64,000 bases of DNA from Methylomicrobium lacus_A (GCF_041897535.1 NZ_CP169217.1:372001-436000); one strand, 5' to 3'; numbered from the stretch's first letter, positions 27,782 to 35,944 are shown. Translations and numbers: made by a program. Notes: generated by a model from the sequence alone, not told the origin.

Positions 27782-28507
27782 TTATTCGGCGCCGGCGTCG
27801 ATCCAATTGCGCAAGATGTTAAGCTCGCGTTCGGATAGCCTGTGGCTAGCCGCGAGCGCACCGCCGGCTTTCGGATCGGAAAGCATGCCGAGCAAAGGGC
27901 TCTCTTGGCTGTTGCCAGGAATCACCCAGGCTTTTTTGCCGTTCTTCCCCAAAAAATCTTCCTTGCGGTCAATCCGAAAGCCGCCCTGCGCCATGCCCGG
28001 GCCATGGCAACGAAGACATGAAACTTCCAGAATCGGATAGACGTCTTTCTCGAAACTGACCTGAGCCGGCTTGGCTTTGGCGGCAGGATCCTGCGTTATC
28101 GAAACGGCCGCTTTCGAGGGCGGACAGCAGGGAACGTCCCGCGGTTTGACGGAAACCTCAGCCAGCCAGGCAAACATTCCCACGATTGCACTCACAATCA
28201 GCAGCGTGATCATGCCGCTCCGAAAAGATCGGACCTGGCAGGCATTCGCCGCGCCGAATTGCCGCGCAACCACGCTGACCACCCACTGCCAGTGCAACAC
28301 CAGATGGATCAGCAAAACGATGAGCAGCGCAAGACTGATCCAGAAATGCACCTCGCCCCACTGATGCCGGATCAATCCCCACAGAACCAGGGACTTGTTG
28401 GTGCCTGGGGGCAACGGAAAATGCAGGATGTAACCAGTTGCGATCATCCCGATAAAGCAGGATGCCGCCAAAAAGTCGATCAACAGATTCAATGCCGTGC
28501 GCTTCAT
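27782..28507 (-). CDS. Membrane cytochrome: DUF4405-type b-haem region fused to cytochrome c
   Basis: A 241-residue inner-membrane protein. Three hydrophobic segments (about 5-30, 50-80, 98-120) contain paired histidines H48/H54 and H68/H72, as in DUF4405/b-type cytochrome modules. A periplasmic domain follows with one c-type haem site, C164-L-R-C167-H168, in a planctomycete-type cytochrome context (DVYPILEVSCLRCHGPGM, then LSERELNILRNWIDAGAE at the end). It is probably an electron-transfer or quinol-interacting protein; partners are not in the window. It has its own promoter region on the minus strand. Confidence 0.85.
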   Translation of the reverse strand: MKRTALNLLIDFLAASCFIGMIATGYILHFPLPPGTNKSLVLWGLIRHQWGEVHFWISLALLIVLLIHLVLHWQWVVSVVARQFGAANACQVRSFRSGMITLLIVSAIVGMFAWLAEVSVKPRDVPCCPPSKAAVSITQDPAAKAKPAQVSFEKDVYPILEVSCLRCHGPGMAQGGFRIDRKEDFLGKNGKKAWVIPGNSQESPLLGMLSDPKAGGALAASHRLSERELNILRNWIDAGAE

Positions 28508-28618
28508 GATGCCCTCATTTGGTATTGTGTCGTCTTCATTTGCAAGCGGGTCTCAACGCTGCCCGCCGACAGCATCGGTGAGTCCATGGTCAGTCGGCCG
28601 TATTGCTACCCAAGCCGC

Positions 28619-28763
28619 GTAGGGGGCGCACCGCGCCCCTTTTCGATGCCAAATCACTCCAGAACCCTTGGCAACTGGAATACATTATCTGTCGAAATGC
28701 TTTAGAATCGCTCGAATATTCCGCCGTTCGGATTTATTGAATGGTGCGCGGTGCGCACCCTAC
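28619..28763. repeat. MITE-like element, copy 1 (145 bp)
   Basis: Bounded by 21-bp terminal inverted repeats: left GTAGGGGGCGCACCGCGCCCC, right reverse complement GTAGGGTGCGCACCGCGCACC (two mismatches). The interior has no open frame of note. It matches copy 2 with one mismatch; identity continues 6 bases past the right end (AAGGCT). Confidence 0.85.
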
Positions 28764-28824
28764 AAGGCTCAACTGAATTGATTAGGCTGTTAATCGATGA
28801 TGAATTGTTTTATTCTGCAGCTGT

Positions 28825-28969
28825 GTAGGGGGCGCACCGCGCCCCTTTTCGATGCCAAATTACTCCAGAACCCTTGGCAACTGGAATACATTATCTGTCG
28901 AAATGCTTTAGAATCGCTCGAATATTCCGCCGTTCGGATTTATTGAATGGTGCGCGGTGCGCACCCTAC
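28825..28969. repeat. MITE-like element, copy 2 (145 bp)
   Basis: Direct repeat of copy 1, same orientation, 61 bases further on. The only difference seen is T for C in AAATCACTCC. It has the same terminal inverted repeats. Confidence 0.85.
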
Positions 28970-29028
28970 AAGGCTACAGGCTAGTTAGCGGTAGATGACA
29001 TCATGCCCTACAGCGCTGGACAATAAAA

Positions 29029-29057
29029 AACCCGCTAAGCCTTGCGGCTTGCGGGTT
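29029..29057. terminator. Strong bidirectional terminator, probable original tRNA-Leu terminator
   Basis: AACCCGC-AAGCC pairs with GGCTT-GCGGGTT across a TTGC loop with one bulge, flanked by A- and T-runs on both sides. It is nearly identical to the terminator at 38321-38349 next to the intact tRNA-Leu. Confidence 0.85.
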
Positions 29058-29091
29058 TTTTATACTTTGTCGGTTCGCTAAGAACCTTGAA

Positions 29092-29105
29092 TTGGTGCGA
29101 TGGTC
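29092..29105. other. Left attachment core (degenerate tRNA-Leu 3' end)
   Basis: TTGGTGCGATGGTC matches the 3' end of tRNA-Leu (TTGGTGCCGATGGTC at 38384-38398) except for one missing C. It is the displaced end expected after tRNA-site integration. Confidence 0.8.
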
Positions 29106-29166
29106 TGACTCGAATTAAGCCTTATAATATTGATTTATAACTTAAAATAATAACAGCATAAGGCAA

Positions 29167-29187
29167 ATACCGTCAATAATACCGTCA
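29167..29187. promoter_or_regulatory. Left integrase arm-type sites
   Basis: ATACCGTCA occurs at 29167-29175 and 29179-29187, 12 bases apart start to start. The same pair with the same spacing is found at the other end of the element. Confidence 0.7.
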
Positions 29188-29326
29188 AACTGTTATTGCT
29201 TAGCGAGCATTTAATAATTTTTGAATCCCCCGCAATCGTTGCGCCAGATCGCCCTCTCCAAATCCCGCCAAGGAACAATGACGAACACAACTTAAATTGA
29301 CAATGAAGCCACCTAGGGCATAAGGT

Positions 29327-29875
29327 ATGTTTTTTCTGTCTTTGAGGTGTTCCATGTTATTTGTTTCATTGCTCATGAGAGTATTGCCGTCAGCGATTAT
29401 CACTTATGCAATATGCGGAATATGTATAAGAGCAATGAAACTCCACAAGACCGGGATAGTAATCGGTTTTTTTTCAACTTGGTTCATGACTTCGGTAATC
29501 GCTCTTGCTCTTGCAGACGTACCAACTGTCAACACGGCAGGTGAAAAAGCCTTTCAGGCGGCTTTTATCGCGTCAATAATAAGCATTGGCTCCATTGTTT
29601 TTCTTGGTGGCGGCTTTAGGCGCACCAACTATTCGGCCAATCAAACTGATGACGATAAACGCACACCCCAATTTTTTAGAGGTTTTTTGCCTCAATCAAA
29701 AGCAGTTAAGGCGTTAGTGGCAGCCGCATTTGTTGCTCTAATCTCATGGTTAATTTTTGGACGGGGCAATTATAACGACTGCATTCTTGAAAACATGAAA
29801 GGGGTAAATAATACCCAAGCGGCTTACCTTATCAGGAAAGCCTGTTTAGACAAGTATACGGACTCTAATTCATGA
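29327..29875 (+). CDS. Hypothetical membrane protein, island left end
   Basis: A 182-residue protein with four predicted hydrophobic segments (about 8-35, 43-62, 73-95, 129-146). Its short C-terminal domain has the conserved-looking sequence CILENMKGVNNTQAAYLIRK and two cysteines (in NDCIL and KACLDK). That tail resembles a motif found in many small hypothetical membrane proteins. The start is uncertain because ATG codons at 29327, 29354 and 29375 compete. It is the only plus-strand gene of the element and lies next to attL, where satellites often carry cargo such as exclusion or defence genes. The function is unknown. Confidence 0.7.
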   Translation: MFFLSLRCSMLFVSLLMRVLPSAIITYAICGICIRAMKLHKTGIVIGFFSTWFMTSVIALALADVPTVNTAGEKAFQAAFIASIISIGSIVFLGGGFRRTNYSANQTDDDKRTPQFFRGFLPQSKAVKALVAAAFVALISWLIFGRGNYNDCILENMKGVNNTQAAYLIRKACLDKYTDSNS

Positions 29876-29964
29876 TCCTGAAAAAGCTCAAGTATCCATA
29901 TCACCTATGGAGAATAATCCGGCACAGTTTCCGTTTCTTACGTATCGATCATTAGGCATAAAAA

Positions 29965-29984
29965 AACCGGCCTAAGGGCCGGTT
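29965..29984 (-). terminator. Rho-independent terminator after the HTH gene
   Basis: On the minus strand AACCGGCC and GGCCGGTT form an 8-bp stem followed by a run of T, 24 bases after the stop of the HTH gene. Confidence 0.85.
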
Positions 29985-30007
29985 CTCTTCGGGTCTTGCG
30001 CTTTAAC

Positions 30008-30286
30008 CTAAACCGCCAATCTTGGCCGGCCGCGCGGTTTTTTCTCTTCCTTCGCGGAGCCATCGCCCAAGGATTCAACAAATGACTCAAGGTCGGACAC
30101 TCTAAAAAGTACACGGCCACCAACTTTAACCGGCTTGATGATACCATCGTTGGTCATCTTCTCAAGCGTTCTCACACTCACGGATAGCGCGGCGCTGGCT
30201 TCGGCTTTATTGAGCAAGAGTTTCACCTTTATTTCCTGCTGGTTCATTTGACTGCCGGGCTCCGTGGATCTGGTAGGGTTACTCAC
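30008..30286 (-). CDS. Helix-turn-helix protein with AT-hook-like tail
   Basis: A 92-residue DNA-binding protein of the MerR/excisionase helix-turn-helix type (LLNKAEASAALSVSVRTLEK, then a wing with GGRVLFRVSDLESFV). The C-terminus KKPRGRPRLAV contains the GRP core of an AT-hook, with flanking basic residues. The start GTG overlaps the upstream stop as GTGA, so the two genes are coupled; an internal ATG at 30247 would shorten it by 13 residues. It may serve as excisionase or regulator of the element; AlpA-type proteins of P4 satellites fill such roles. Confidence 0.8.
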   Translation of the reverse strand: MSNPTRSTEPGSQMNQQEIKVKLLLNKAEASAALSVSVRTLEKMTNDGIIKPVKVGGRVLFRVSDLESFVESLGDGSAKEEKKPRGRPRLAV

Positions 30287-30555
30287 TGTGCCGCGCCGTT
30301 GATTACCTTGACGGCTTCAAAGTGCGCTCTTATTGCCGCTTTCATATCGTTGATGTCATGAAAAACCGCATCGATACTGTTTAAGATTGTTTCGTCGTTT
30401 ATCCTGCTTTCCCCTTCGAAATGTGAAGATAACAGCAGCAAGACGCCTTGAGCGCGGCCGGCCATAGCGTTAAACGCATCCTGAAGCGCGATATGGTCAT
30501 GGGCTTGCGCTAAATCGAAACGATGTTTAAACGGATTGTTAGCAGGTAATGTCAT
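30283..30555 (-). CDS. Small hypothetical protein, 90 aa
   Basis: Family not recognised. A helical protein beginning MTLPANNPFKHRFDLAQAHD. ATG at 30555 is preferred. The same frame stays open upstream to 30774; that extension runs through a terminator hairpin and contains PQPCGFFVRVRN, which recalls the Cys-Gly-Phe-Phe leader of Ash-family satellite proteins. The stop overlaps the GTG of the HTH gene. A regulatory or accessory role in the satellite is possible. Confidence 0.6.
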   Translation of the reverse strand: MTLPANNPFKHRFDLAQAHDHIALQDAFNAMAGRAQGVLLLLSSHFEGESRINDETILNSIDAVFHDINDMKAAIRAHFEAVKVINGAAQ

Positions 30556-30732
30556 GGTATTTTTCTTGTTTTGAATGGATAAACCGCCACCTACCTTTTC
30601 GACTGTATAGGGTGGCGGACTGCATGGGGTCGAAAAGCCGGGTACAAGGAACCGGCCAGCGCCGAACGCTGCCCAAACAGTCCGCCATAAACTTTTTGCA
30701 CGACGAACCGCCGCGCAGTTTCTGACGCGCAC

Positions 30733-30754
30733 AAAAAAGCCGCAAGGTTGCGGC
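30733..30754 (-). terminator. Terminator upstream of the small gene pair
   Basis: On the minus strand GCCGCAACCTTGCGGC forms a 6-bp stem with a 4-base loop followed by six T. It lies inside the upstream extension of the 90-residue frame, so it would end transcription entering from the replication genes or act as an attenuator. Confidence 0.75.
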
Positions 30755-30860
30755 GTCTTTCTCGCCTTGTACACAATCGGGTTTCGACGCCCGGCCTTGC
30801 TGTTGCAAGACGGCTGAATTCTGAAGCGTTTGATGGATCATGTCATTATGAATTTGGTCA

Positions 30861-30877
30861 TGTGAATCTGATTCACA
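30861..30877. promoter_or_regulatory. Operator-like palindrome 1
   Basis: TGTGAATCTGATTCACA is a perfect inverted repeat with 8-bp arms around one central base. A related palindrome lies 74 bases away. Confidence 0.6.
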
Positions 30878-30934
30878 ACCTATCCGCGCTCAAAATTTGC
30901 GATGATTGAATTCGCCTCGCAATTTTTTTCTATT

Positions 30935-30951
30935 CGTGAAATGTATTCACA
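30935..30951. promoter_or_regulatory. Operator-like palindrome 2
   Basis: CGTGAAATGTATTCACA contains GTGAA/TTCAC arms matching palindrome 1 (consensus GTGAAN5TTCAC). The centre-to-centre distance of 74 bases is close to seven helical turns, as in looping operators. Confidence 0.55.
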
Positions 30952-30997
30952 ATATTTTCCGCAATCGTTGCGGCTGAACCCTGACCGTTTTCGAACG

Positions 30998-31022
30998 AAA
31001 AGCCCAGGTATTCCGGGCTTTT
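30998..31022 (-). terminator. Terminator after the coiled-coil gene
   Basis: AAAAGCCC (30998-31005) and GGGCTTTT (31015-31022) form an 8-bp stem with a 9-base loop, 19 bases past the stop of the minus-strand gene. It is symmetric and may work on both strands. Confidence 0.75.
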
Positions 31023-31040
31023 CATTGCTGGCGGGTTTCC

Positions 31041-32456
31041 TCACCGGCCGCGCATCACATTCGCAAGAACCGGCGAAAGATCAGGCTTATTCGCAAAATG
31101 CGGGCTAGACTGTGCCGCTGGTCGCTGCGGCATATTGGCCGCCCGCATCGCCGCCTCGGCTGCCTGAATAATATCCGGCCTGTCCTTGAACTGACTGCGG
31201 TTATTTAGAACGTACTCCGCCTTTCTGCGCCTCTCGTCCAAACTCGGCGCATTGGCCGCCCACTTTGCCGCCTCGGCTTGATCCTCCTGCGCCTTCATCT
31301 GCTTTTCGGGATCGATGAATGACTGCCCGTTATACAGAACCTCCTTATCCCCAGCGGGCATTCCATTTGAATCGTAGACCGGCACCTTCACTTTGGTGAT
31401 GTCCTTTTTTCCATCCTTTGCTTGGCTGCCGACGACGCCATTAACCGCGCGTACAAAGTCAGGATTGGATTCAAGCACCTTGCCGATAGCATCATAGCCT
31501 TCGATGCGCTGGATAATCTGATCTACGCCTACAACCCTAATCTGGTCGTCTGCCGGGCTCGATGATCGATACTGCGTCATTGGTCCTTCATCAACGAGTT
31601 TCTTGCCGCCCTTGTCAATTACGGTTCTGACATTGAACACAAAGCCTTTACCGTCCGGCGAAGGGTAAACATCTGAAATTTCCTTGCTTACGACCTTGCC
31701 GCCCTTGAACTCTGGATTGTCGCCGTCATAGTCGCCCAGGCCTTTGTTGATGTCTGATCCCTCGATGTCGTTGAACGCCTTCAGGACGGCCGGCTTGTTC
31801 TGCTGGAAGTAGCGCGGATCGGCTACCGCTGATTTGATATGTGCCAAGTCATTGTTAAAGGTTTGCAAGTCGCTTGAAATCTTGCCGACATTGACTCCGA
31901 GCGCGGTCTGAATATCGTTCAAGTCGTTTTGCTCATTGCCCTTGGTCAAGCGAATAGTGGTCAATCCGGTGTTTTGGTCCTGTGAAATCAGGTTAGCCAT
32001 GACGCGCCGTTGAGCATCATCCCGGTTCTTTTGCTCCTTGGCGAACTGCGTTTCCAGTCTATAGCGCTCTGTTTGTGCTTGGTTCTCATCGATCGCTGAT
32101 TGCGCCTGCATGCCCTGAATATCAATCTGCCGGGATTGGTTTTCGAGCTGTGCTTTCCGGTAGGTCTGATCATTGCCCGTATCAGCCTCGCGCAAACCGA
32201 GCTCTCGATTTTTTAACCCAAGTTCGTTTTGATATTTTTCTCTATCAAACCGTTCTTTGCGCGCCGCCGTTTCCAGGTCTTGATTGTGCCAATCCTGGTC
32301 ACGCTGGTCGAGCGTCTTTTGCCGGTCAACCCTATCCTGGTATTGCGCGTTTTCGAGACCTATTTTCTGCTGTTCCATGTCATTCCTGCGGCGCCGTTGG
32401 ATCGCGTCGTCGACCAAGCCAAATCCGGCACTAAAACCCTCTGAAAAACTGGTCAT
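31041..32456 (-). CDS. Coiled-coil protein, possible phage internal/ejection-type protein
   Basis: A 471-residue protein. It starts MTSFSEGFSAGFGLVDDAIQ, followed by about 150 residues of highly charged, Gln/Arg/Glu-rich coiled coil (31-190), then an alpha/beta part with PDGKGFVFNVRTVIDKGGK, and a Pro-rich end. The N-terminal SFSEGFxxGF phrase recalls internal virion or DNA-ejection proteins of podoviruses; this is a remembered resemblance and not a search result. If correct, it is an unusual cargo for a satellite without other virion genes. Its start overlaps the stop of the upstream gene as ATGA, so it is translated together with the 167-residue protein. Confidence 0.7.
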   Translation of the reverse strand: MTSFSEGFSAGFGLVDDAIQRRRRNDMEQQKIGLENAQYQDRVDRQKTLDQRDQDWHNQDLETAARKERFDREKYQNELGLKNRELGLREADTGNDQTYRKAQLENQSRQIDIQGMQAQSAIDENQAQTERYRLETQFAKEQKNRDDAQRRVMANLISQDQNTGLTTIRLTKGNEQNDLNDIQTALGVNVGKISSDLQTFNNDLAHIKSAVADPRYFQQNKPAVLKAFNDIEGSDINKGLGDYDGDNPEFKGGKVVSKEISDVYPSPDGKGFVFNVRTVIDKGGKKLVDEGPMTQYRSSSPADDQIRVVGVDQIIQRIEGYDAIGKVLESNPDFVRAVNGVVGSQAKDGKKDITKVKVPVYDSNGMPAGDKEVLYNGQSFIDPEKQMKAQEDQAEAAKWAANAPSLDERRRKAEYVLNNRSQFKDRPDIIQAAEAAMRAANMPQRPAAQSSPHFANKPDLSPVLANVMRGR

Positions 32457-32956
32457 TTCAATAACTCCAGAATTGAATTTTTTAATTGAACGTCGTTTAA
32501 CTCATCGATCACAACGCTGTAATGCCGATAAGGAACATGATCTTTCGATACTCGGATGCCTTCGAAGGCTATTACCATCAGATTGCCAGCCAAACCACAG
32601 TGGGAGAATTTAAAACCCTCTCTTCTTAACTGGTCCTTCAATTCCGGCGTTCGCTGGATGCCATAAACGCGCCCCGATTCATCCAGAACCAGAATTTGCC
32701 AGCTATCTTCCGGCGGCGGCTCAATGGCTCGATAGAATTTGTAAGGGTATGAAAGACTTTGCCAGCCGAGAAAAAAACCGCTAAGACTCTCGCCAAGTTG
32801 GGGCTTCCAAGCAGGAACTGGAACAGGGGTAGAGGAAATCGCCGCGCGCTCCCTCAAGCTGGATAACCGGGATTTGACTTCTGGATAAAATCCCTGCCTG
32901 GTTATGGTTTCAAGATCAACCGAATTGCATTCAGTTTGGGTATTTGGGGTGTGCAT
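32453..32956 (-). CDS. Hypothetical protein of the satellite, 167 aa
   Basis: ATG at 32956 is chosen because GGGAGG lies just upstream; the frame stays open further upstream but overlaps the preceding gene. The N-terminal 60 residues are polar. The rest looks like a beta-rich domain (GESLSGFFLGWQSLSYPYKF, DSWQILVLDESGRVYGI, GNLMVIAFEGIRVSKDHVPY), a pattern compatible with an OB-like or single-strand-binding fold. No confident family match. Coupled by ATGA to the coiled-coil gene downstream. Confidence 0.7.
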   Translation of the reverse strand: MHTPNTQTECNSVDLETITRQGFYPEVKSRLSSLRERAAISSTPVPVPAWKPQLGESLSGFFLGWQSLSYPYKFYRAIEPPPEDSWQILVLDESGRVYGIQRTPELKDQLRREGFKFSHCGLAGNLMVIAFEGIRVSKDHVPYRHYSVVIDELNDVQLKNSILELLK

Positions 32957-32990
32957 ACTTGCCTCCCGGCAATTAAAGTTGAAAAGCCAA

Positions 32991-33206
32991 TCAATCGATT
33001 GGCCGGTTTTGTCGGACCGGATCGCTGTCCTTTTCAATCAAGTCCAGATTGATGCAAGCTGCGTAAAGGTTCTGCGTGGCTTCACCAAGCAAATGCACTC
33101 CCTGCATCGTGCGTTGGTCTTTGGTTTTGACGATCTCCGGATTGTTGAGTAGTTGAAAAATTGTCTCTCGGAGTAGGTCGTAAATCGTTTTGATGTCTTC
33201 TTTCAT
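32991..33206 (-). CDS. Small hypothetical protein, 71 aa
   Basis: A helical 71-residue protein (MKEDIKTIYDLLRETIFQLL) with a good ribosome-binding site (GGAGGGAGAAAGG) before the ATG. No family recognised. It is the first gene after the origin candidate and 34 bases before the 167-residue gene, so all three are probably one operon. Confidence 0.65.
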   Translation of the reverse strand: MKEDIKTIYDLLRETIFQLLNNPEIVKTKDQRTMQGVHLLGEATQNLYAACINLDLIEKDSDPVRQNRPID

Positions 33207-33509
33207 GTGGCCTTTCTCCCTCCTGTTACAGGATCACAATTTGACTCTCATTCTCTCTTCTCCATAGAGACACCCCCACCGCCCATTTCAGAGTCATTTT
33301 CAAGGATGGGGGTGGGTTAGAGAGAATAGAGAATATATTTATAAAAATTTATATATATTATTGTTTTTGTTTGTCTTTTTTGGCTGCTTTCCATTCTCAA
33401 AAAAGAGAGAATGCAAGAGAATTTAGAGAAGATTTTCACCGTTTTCTGGTCAATTTGGCCGGTATTCTCTGGCTCATTCTCTCTTTGTTGAGAATCTTGT
33501 AACGGTCAT
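33207..33509. other. Candidate replication origin with ATTCTC iterons
   Basis: No gene. ATTCTC or its complement GAGAAT occurs nine times between 33250 and 33495 (33250, 33322, 33329, 33393, 33407, 33417, 33464, 33476, 33490), where far less than one would be expected by chance. A very AT-rich tract at about 33332-33366 could be an unwinding element, and CACCCCCA/TGGGGGTG forms an inverted repeat beside it. It adjoins the 3' end of the primase-helicase gene, as expected for a satellite origin. Confidence 0.65.
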
Positions 33510-35888
33510 TTAATCATTCGAGAGCCTGTAAATGGCGGCGGTTTTGTCAGTAACGCTCCCGATTCCATCACTGGCCACCTGGATCTGTTTGGATTGAAGC
33601 AAGTAATCAATGACGTTATCCAGTTCGTAAACCTTGAGCTTCATCAGCTTCATTAATTTGCTGCGAGGCATCCACCCTTTTTCCAAGTACTCGAGATAGC
33701 CTTGATCCTTGTAGCTGCCGGCTTTCTTGATGAAGCTCAGCGCCTTTTTGCATAATGACTCGAACTCACTGTCGGCCATATCGGCTTTAAGGCGGCCCTC
33801 CATGGACGTGATACACCATGACACGAAGAGCACAGCGAGTTCGGCATGGTCCCGTTGGATTTTGACCTGAGGTAAAAGAAACGGTTGGCAATCACCCAAT
33901 GCAATAATGCCGGCGACTCTGAGCGCGTTATCAAAGCCGCGTACCCAAAGTTTGCCCATGCCGCCGCCATTGAGTTTCTCGTCGCATTCCTTGTCAAAAG
34001 CGTCCAGGATGGCCAAGGCCTCGGGCGTCATTTCAATGGGATGCACTCCCTGCAGATTCCCTTGGGTTGGCGCCGCCGAGCGGCACAACCGATTCAGGTA
34101 ATCCAAGACTTCATTGGGCAGGTCATGCCGTGGAATCTGCTTGGGCGGACGCACTTGGTCTGTTTCGATGTAAAGAATGCGATTGAGAAATCCGCTATCA
34201 ATCTGGGCGCCTGACATAGCCCCGGTTAATTCGTCGTGGGTTGTGGCCCCGAATAGGGAGAAGAATGGCCGATCGATAGGATCGATATTGTGCTTTTTCT
34301 CCGAATAGGTTTTGCCGCCATGAACGCCATTTGCCATTGAATAAAGGGTCATACCTTCCTTCAATAACTCTTTTTCGTGAGGGGATCCTTTATCGCTGAG
34401 TGCCACTTTCAGATACATACCGAACTCATCTGGAAGCCAGACGAGCGTATTCCGGTTATCGATCAAACCGCGTAACAAGGCCGGGCTTGATGCAATGGAT
34501 TCCAGCGCTCGTACGGGGGTCTCCAGTTGATTAAGGATTTTTTTGATGACATTCCGCGGGTGATCTTTTCCGCATCCTGTAGCGCCGACGATCACGATGA
34601 ACAAATTCAGTCCGGTACCGTAAGGCATAATCACAAATCGATTCAGGGATGCGGCGGCAACAATTTGTAGGGCTGCGGCCATCGCAAAGACGGGTTGCGG
34701 CCGGATGGCAGAGTTTATGATGTAGTCGATAACTCGGCCAGTGACGCCTGGAGGGTGCAGCAATCGTTCCGGAAACGGATTCTCATTGGCTTTGCCGCTT
34801 GGGGCGTCGATAAGGGCAGGCGGCATGGAATTTAAAACTTCTGAGGTCAGAATTACCCGAGGCACGCTTTCACGGATACTTGGCTCCAACGTTGCTTGAA
34901 CAGCCTCGATACTATACCGAGTATGCTGGTCATTGAAGTCGCTTGATTCGGTATCACTTTCTGGAAAGTGTGGAGTTACCGGCACGGTTCCGGGCCCGGC
35001 CGCCTTGGCTGCCTTCTCCGCTGCAATCCGTCCGGTATTCATCGGCTCGCCTTTGGCGTTCTTGGTAAACCGATCGTTATCGCCGCACACGATCAGCTTG
35101 GCGCTTGGATGTCGGCGCCTTGCGATTTCGGTAACGGCCGGAAGATTGCCGGCGTTGAACGCGACATAGACCGTTGCGCCGCTGGCCATGTACAGACTGG
35201 TGCCGGTCGACAATCCTTCGGCGGTCAGAACCAAGGACTCAGAGCCTTGGATCACGAAGAAACAGCCCTTTACCTCCCCGCCCGGAGTGAACATTTTCTT
35301 GCCGTCGAAGTTAATCCTTTGCAGGTTGCGGATTTCGCCCGATTCATTAATCAAGGGGACAACAAGATTGATGAGTCCATCGAACTTTATGCCCGGTACC
35401 GGTTTGATCTGCTTGGTAACTAGGTAATGATGGGTTTCCGGTGCGTCTTGATAGCCTGCCCATTCGGCCGCGCATTCCGCCGCGACTTCATCCTGGATCC
35501 GTTTCCGCTCGGCTTCCTGCTGAACTCTGGCCAATTCCATCTTGGCCGCGTAATCCTGCCGCTGATCGTGGGACATTTCGGCATGATTGAATGATGTCCA
35601 GGTGGTTCGTGAATACGGATCCTTCCAATGACCGAAGCAGCCGGTCATGTAGTCCATGCTTTCGTGCAGGACATACCAAAAGTTTTTGGTGCGCGATTTG
35701 TCGTCTTTGTGCTTGACTCGATGGATCTGGCCATCTGCTACCGCATAGCCGGAAATCAAGGCACCGTTGGCTTCAAGTTCGCGCGTAAACTCGCCAAGCG
35801 CCCCGTAACGGTCAAAGCCGCCCGGCTGATCCTGATAGAGTCGCGCATCGAACCCCCCCAGCCCGAAGTCAGTGGTTAGGTTGGACAT
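33510..35888 (-). CDS. TOPRIM primase / helicase (DUF3987-like), satellite replication protein
   Basis: A 792-residue replication protein. Residues about 190-300 form a TOPRIM domain: E224 in LTAEGLSTG and the acidic pair in VCGDNDR (D270, D272). The C-terminal half is a P-loop ATPase of the kind found in phage primase-helicases: Walker A GATGCGKD (435-442, with Asp where Ser/Thr is usual) and Walker B LVWLPDEFG. A charged coiled segment (100-140) links the N-terminal region, which has no clear zinc-finger Cys set. It is the analogue of the P4 alpha protein by role, though not clearly by sequence. Its start is weakly supported (GGGAAATT upstream). Confidence 0.85.
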   Translation of the reverse strand: MSNLTTDFGLGGFDARLYQDQPGGFDRYGALGEFTRELEANGALISGYAVADGQIHRVKHKDDKSRTKNFWYVLHESMDYMTGCFGHWKDPYSRTTWTSFNHAEMSHDQRQDYAAKMELARVQQEAERKRIQDEVAAECAAEWAGYQDAPETHHYLVTKQIKPVPGIKFDGLINLVVPLINESGEIRNLQRINFDGKKMFTPGGEVKGCFFVIQGSESLVLTAEGLSTGTSLYMASGATVYVAFNAGNLPAVTEIARRRHPSAKLIVCGDNDRFTKNAKGEPMNTGRIAAEKAAKAAGPGTVPVTPHFPESDTESSDFNDQHTRYSIEAVQATLEPSIRESVPRVILTSEVLNSMPPALIDAPSGKANENPFPERLLHPPGVTGRVIDYIINSAIRPQPVFAMAAALQIVAAASLNRFVIMPYGTGLNLFIVIVGATGCGKDHPRNVIKKILNQLETPVRALESIASSPALLRGLIDNRNTLVWLPDEFGMYLKVALSDKGSPHEKELLKEGMTLYSMANGVHGGKTYSEKKHNIDPIDRPFFSLFGATTHDELTGAMSGAQIDSGFLNRILYIETDQVRPPKQIPRHDLPNEVLDYLNRLCRSAAPTQGNLQGVHPIEMTPEALAILDAFDKECDEKLNGGGMGKLWVRGFDNALRVAGIIALGDCQPFLLPQVKIQRDHAELAVLFVSWCITSMEGRLKADMADSEFESLCKKALSFIKKAGSYKDQGYLEYLEKGWMPRSKLMKLMKLKVYELDNVIDYLLQSKQIQVASDGIGSVTDKTAAIYRLSND

Positions 35889-35944
35889 GTGATATAATTT
35901 CCCTTGTACGCGTCTCCGCGTTCAAAAATTAGAGAATCGTAAAA

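Larger units (their letters stand above)
28508..29091. other. Non-coding region with two MITE-like copies and a terminator
   Basis: No gene is seen. The region contains the promoter side of the cytochrome gene, two 145-bp direct repeats and a strong bidirectional terminator at 29029-29057, and abuts the left att site of the integrated element. Confidence 0.7.

Noticed and set aside
33207..33509. CRISPR array
   Set aside because: The repeated ATTCTC units are short, irregularly spaced and in both orientations; they fit iterons and not direct repeats with spacers.
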